A stretch of 46,187 nucleotides of DNA. Origin: Spirochaetota bacterium (GTDB lineage Bacteria > Spirochaetota > UBA4802 > JAFGJZ01). The notes below the pieces were generated by a model, which saw only the letters and a list, made by a program, of their open reading frames with translations, did no database searches and had not been told where the DNA came from. Of this stretch, positions 44,078 through 46,187 are shown piece after piece; position 1 is the stretch's first letter; the number at the start of each line of letters is the position of its first letter. Position numbers and translations under genes: made by a program. The DNA is taken from contig JAKPJF010000021.1 in NCBI GenBank assembly GCA_029554345.1, forward strand, positions 1-46,187, read 5' to 3'.

Positions 44078-44737
44078 TTGACTACAAGTTCTGATAATGA
44101 TTATGTACTAACAAAATCTATAAAAAAGGGTGATACAACAATTAGTTCAGTCTTTAATGATTTCGTTGAAAGAATCAATTCAGAATTTTCAGTAAATGTA
44201 TTAAATGTAATTTTAGATTATCTTTATATTAATAATTTTAAAAATCCTCGATTAAATATTATCGTTGAGAATTTCGATGACTATATCAAGTTTTACAAAT
44301 CTCCATATAATTTTGATAAAAAGATTGAGCGGAAGATTAAAAAAATATTTGAAGTCAGTTTTGATACTTCTAAAGTTATAAATTATAACAAATTATTTGT
44401 TATTGCTAGTAATTTTCGAAATGTTGCAATTGATGAGGCTCATAATAAAATATCAGAAGAAAAGCTTCAAGATATTGCACAAGTAATAGATAAAGATAAT
44501 ATCTGGTTAATAAGAAAATATGGATCTTGTATCACAGTATTTTTGTATAAAGAAAAAAATTACAGCTACACTAATAAAAAAGATATCCTAAAACAATTTA
44601 CAGAACTATATTTTCCTCTACTAAAAAAATTCGATGAGTTTAATTATTGTAAATTTTCCGATCTTAAAGTTGATTTTGATACAAAAGAAAATTTTGAAAA
44701 AAATTATCAAGGAAATTGGTATTATTATTGCAAATAA
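44078..44737 (+). CDS. Hypothetical protein in a strongly AT-rich segment
   Basis: The protein is 219 residues, start TTG with AAGGAT seven bases upstream. It is rich in Asn, Lys, Ile, Tyr and Phe, with no signal peptide or TM. No motif is recognised. The gene and its flanks are visibly poorer in G and C than the window's core genes, which suggests recent acquisition. The gap that follows (44738-45013) has an 8-base C-run at 44863-44870 and no convincing gene. Confidence 0.5.
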   Translation: MTTSSDNDYVLTKSIKKGDTTISSVFNDFVERINSEFSVNVLNVILDYLYINNFKNPRLNIIVENFDDYIKFYKSPYNFDKKIERKIKKIFEVSFDTSKVINYNKLFVIASNFRNVAIDEAHNKISEEKLQDIAQVIDKDNIWLIRKYGSCITVFLYKEKNYSYTNKKDILKQFTELYFPLLKKFDEFNYCKFSDLKVDFDTKENFEKNYQGNWYYYCK

Positions 44738-45013
44738 ACTCCAATCGCTTTTTCCGATAATACTCAGGATAAAATGGAAGATTCTGTAATTTCATTATTA
44801 ATTCCAAAAAGATCAATATAGATGATGATTGCTTCTGTATATTCATTATTCATCATGTGAAGCCCCCCCCTTCTTGTTAGTAAAAAATATAAAGTCAATA
44901 ATCACAGTTATTAAATTGAATCTGCAGTAAAAGAGCTATGCTGGAAGTAGAGATTCAATGAGAAAATACTGCAAGTATAAAGATAAGAAATTTCTCCAAT
45001 GTTTTGTAATGTT

Positions 45014-45883
45014 CTATGGATTAAATTTAATTACTTTTAATTCCATTTTGTTGTTAATAATTCCAATTGTTTTCTTGTCTCGAATATAATAACTGGAATC
45101 TTCTTCGATATGTGCAATTACGCGGGACTCATTTGTTTTTAGATTAAGTACTTTTAAATCAGCTGTTTTTTTGTCGTTATTGTTTACATCAATGAAAAAC
45201 AAGTAATTAAAATTATCATCAATTTCAATTTTTGATTCATTGACGAGCAGCTCCGGAATTGGGATATCTCTAATTGAATCATCTTCTGTATCGATAATTT
45301 TAATTGTATTACATGTAAGTTGTGAAGGAGTATACATCAAGGCAATTTTAGTTGAAGCCATTTTCAGAATAGAAATATTGCTGCTAAAGGTATACTTTTT
45401 TGTTATCTTTGAATTTGAAGTAGAGACTACATTTATTGTTCCGCTTTCAGTAGAACTCTCGGTAATAATGACGACGTTTTTGTTGTCGATCGACGGTTTA
45501 AACCCGTAAACTGCCCCTTGATAAATTACTTTTTTATTTTCCCCAAATTCTATCGTCGATTGATTTGAAGGGATATCCTTTGGGTTTGACCACAATAATA
45601 TCTGCCCGGCGTTATAATGTAATTGAACCAGATTTTCTGATGAATAATTATTAATTGTACTGAAATGCTTTACGAGTTCCGAGTTTACATTGTAAACTTT
45701 AAATAAATCCATTTTATTGTTTCTTATCCGGCACAGGAGAATAATAAAGTCATCATCATATCTGTCTATAAATACATTAGAAAATATTTGATCGTGTTTT
45801 GATAATGGATTAACTTTAGTTCCTGAAAATAAAATACATGTGCAGAAAAAAAGTAAAGACGGCAACAGTAATAATTTTTTCAT
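45014..45883 (-). CDS. Exported protein, WD/propeller-like composition
   Basis: The protein is about 289 residues. A signal peptide (MKKLLLLPSLLFFCTCILFSG) has no clean lipobox, but a cysteine pair is near the end. The body is made of repeated short strands separated by turns (KNVVIITESS, TINVVSTSNSK, STKIALMYTPS, NTIKIIDTEDD, KTADLKVLNLKTNESRVIAHI), as in beta-propellers. AAAGGAG precedes the ATG. The start lies about 76 bases from a likely insertion-sequence end. Confidence 0.55.
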   Translation of the reverse strand: MKKLLLLPSLLFFCTCILFSGTKVNPLSKHDQIFSNVFIDRYDDDFIILLCRIRNNKMDLFKVYNVNSELVKHFSTINNYSSENLVQLHYNAGQILLWSNPKDIPSNQSTIEFGENKKVIYQGAVYGFKPSIDNKNVVIITESSTESGTINVVSTSNSKITKKYTFSSNISILKMASTKIALMYTPSQLTCNTIKIIDTEDDSIRDIPIPELLVNESKIEIDDNFNYLFFIDVNNNDKKTADLKVLNLKTNESRVIAHIEEDSSYYIRDKKTIGIINNKMELKVIKFNP

Positions 45884-45958
45884 AACAACTCCTTTATATT
45901 GTACTGAATTGATTGCAGTTCTGCAGTCATATTTTCTGCAAAATATCAATTAGATGAA

Positions 45959-45980
45959 TGTACTTGATCTGTCTCGCTTC
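45959..45980. mobile_element. Candidate terminal end of an insertion sequence
   Basis: TGTACTTGATCTGTCTCGCTTC begins with TGTACT, as do the ends of IS150-group IS3 elements, and lies about 28 bases beyond the transposase stop. The other end and any target duplication are outside the window, so this is only a candidate. Confidence 0.3.
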
Positions 45981-46007
45981 AAATAATTTGAACATTTTGA
46001 AAATAAA

Positions 46008-46187
46008 TTAAGAGGCAAACTCCATGCATTCCTTATTTTTTGCCACTCGGCATTTTTTTGCAAGCATTAACTTGCTTTTACGCTCATTAAGTATGTTTTT
46101 ATCACGTCCAAAAAACATATCAGACGGACGAAGATAGTTTATACCCGAATGAAGTCTGGCATAATTGTATTCATAAACATAATCATT
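46008..46187 (-). CDS. Transposase (IS3/IS481-type rve domain), C-terminal part; cut by the window edge
   Basis: The frame runs from the window edge to a TAA at 46008-46010, giving 59 residues. They include YNYARLHSGINYLRPSDMFF, the C-terminal rve motif of DDE transposases of the IS3/IS481 kind, followed by a basic tail (GRDKNILNERKSKLMLAKK). The rest lies beyond the window. The reading frame is intact here, so the element may be active. It is not in an ORF of normal start within this window. Confidence 0.8.
   Translation of the reverse strand, partial: NDYVYEYNYARLHSGINYLRPSDMFFGRDKNILNERKSKLMLAKKCRVAKNKECMEFAS

Noticed and set aside
44738-44823. Read-through extension of the AT-rich hypothetical gene
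   Set aside because: The same frame continues for about 27 codons after the stop, but without a start or conserved sequence, so it is not called.

Overview
The window reads as chromosomal DNA of a moderately AT-rich, anaerobic, probably diderm bacterium. The anaerobic lifestyle is inferred from two [FeFe]-hydrogenase-type proteins, an EFR1-type flavodoxin/ferredoxin and many Fe-S proteins. The diderm inference rests on several lipoproteins with lipobox cysteines and exported proteins. The gene content would fit a spirochaete-like or candidate-phylum organism, but no marker here fixes the phylum. Core genes are glyS (beta subunit only), dnaE with an intact PHP metal site, panC, a DapB-like reductase and tRNA-Asp.

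Layout. 1-2.2 kb: an edge fragment, then two toxin-antitoxin pairs (BrnT/CopG-type and RelE-HigB/XRE) around a coiled-coil membrane-tail protein. 2.3-7.5 kb: a DUF3795-like Cys-rich protein, glyS, a cytoplasmic BMP/PnrA-like protein and a metallophosphoesterase. 7.6-10.8 kb (minus strand): a TetR/monooxygenase-like/EFR1 operon, then a nitroreductase and an Rrf2 regulator that share a repeated TTACAGTT motif. 10.9-15.6 kb: DapB-like, a tiny two-TM protein, PAP2, a Zn-peptidase, a chemoreceptor paired with a small putative sensor protein, and an exported protein.

15.6-20.5 kb is the most coherent system: a five-gene operon coding a NuoE-like [2Fe-2S] protein, an H-cluster/PAS sensor, a SpoIIE-type phosphatase, a second [2Fe-2S] protein and a monomeric [FeFe]-hydrogenase. 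A perfect TGTGA-N6-TCACA operator lies just upstream of its promoter. The likely logic is that H2 or electron status is read by the PAS-hydrogenase and passed through the phosphatase, while the last gene carries out catalysis.

20.6-31.8 kb: a beta-helix lipoprotein, a small membrane/winged-helix operon, an ADP-ribosylglycohydrolase-fold protein that has lost its metal-binding aspartates, an acyltransferase, tRNA-Asp with promoter and terminator, a membrane spermidine-synthase-like/TPR fusion and a hybrid histidine kinase. 32-41 kb: dnaE, an unknown protein, and a tightly overlapped methyltransferase-panC-lipoprotein run, then an MBL-fold lipoprotein and an epimerase. 41-46.2 kb is accessory and increasingly AT-rich. 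It holds two REP-like CCCTCTCCC repeats, a tandem array of hairpins with compensatory base changes, orphan lipoprotein and hypothetical genes, and the 3' end of an insertion-sequence transposase cut by the window edge.

The most unusual signals are the covarying hairpin array (42.48-42.73 kb), the pseudo-ADP-ribosylglycohydrolase, the regulated hydrogen-sensing operon, and three apparently leaderless promoters of toxin and regulator genes.
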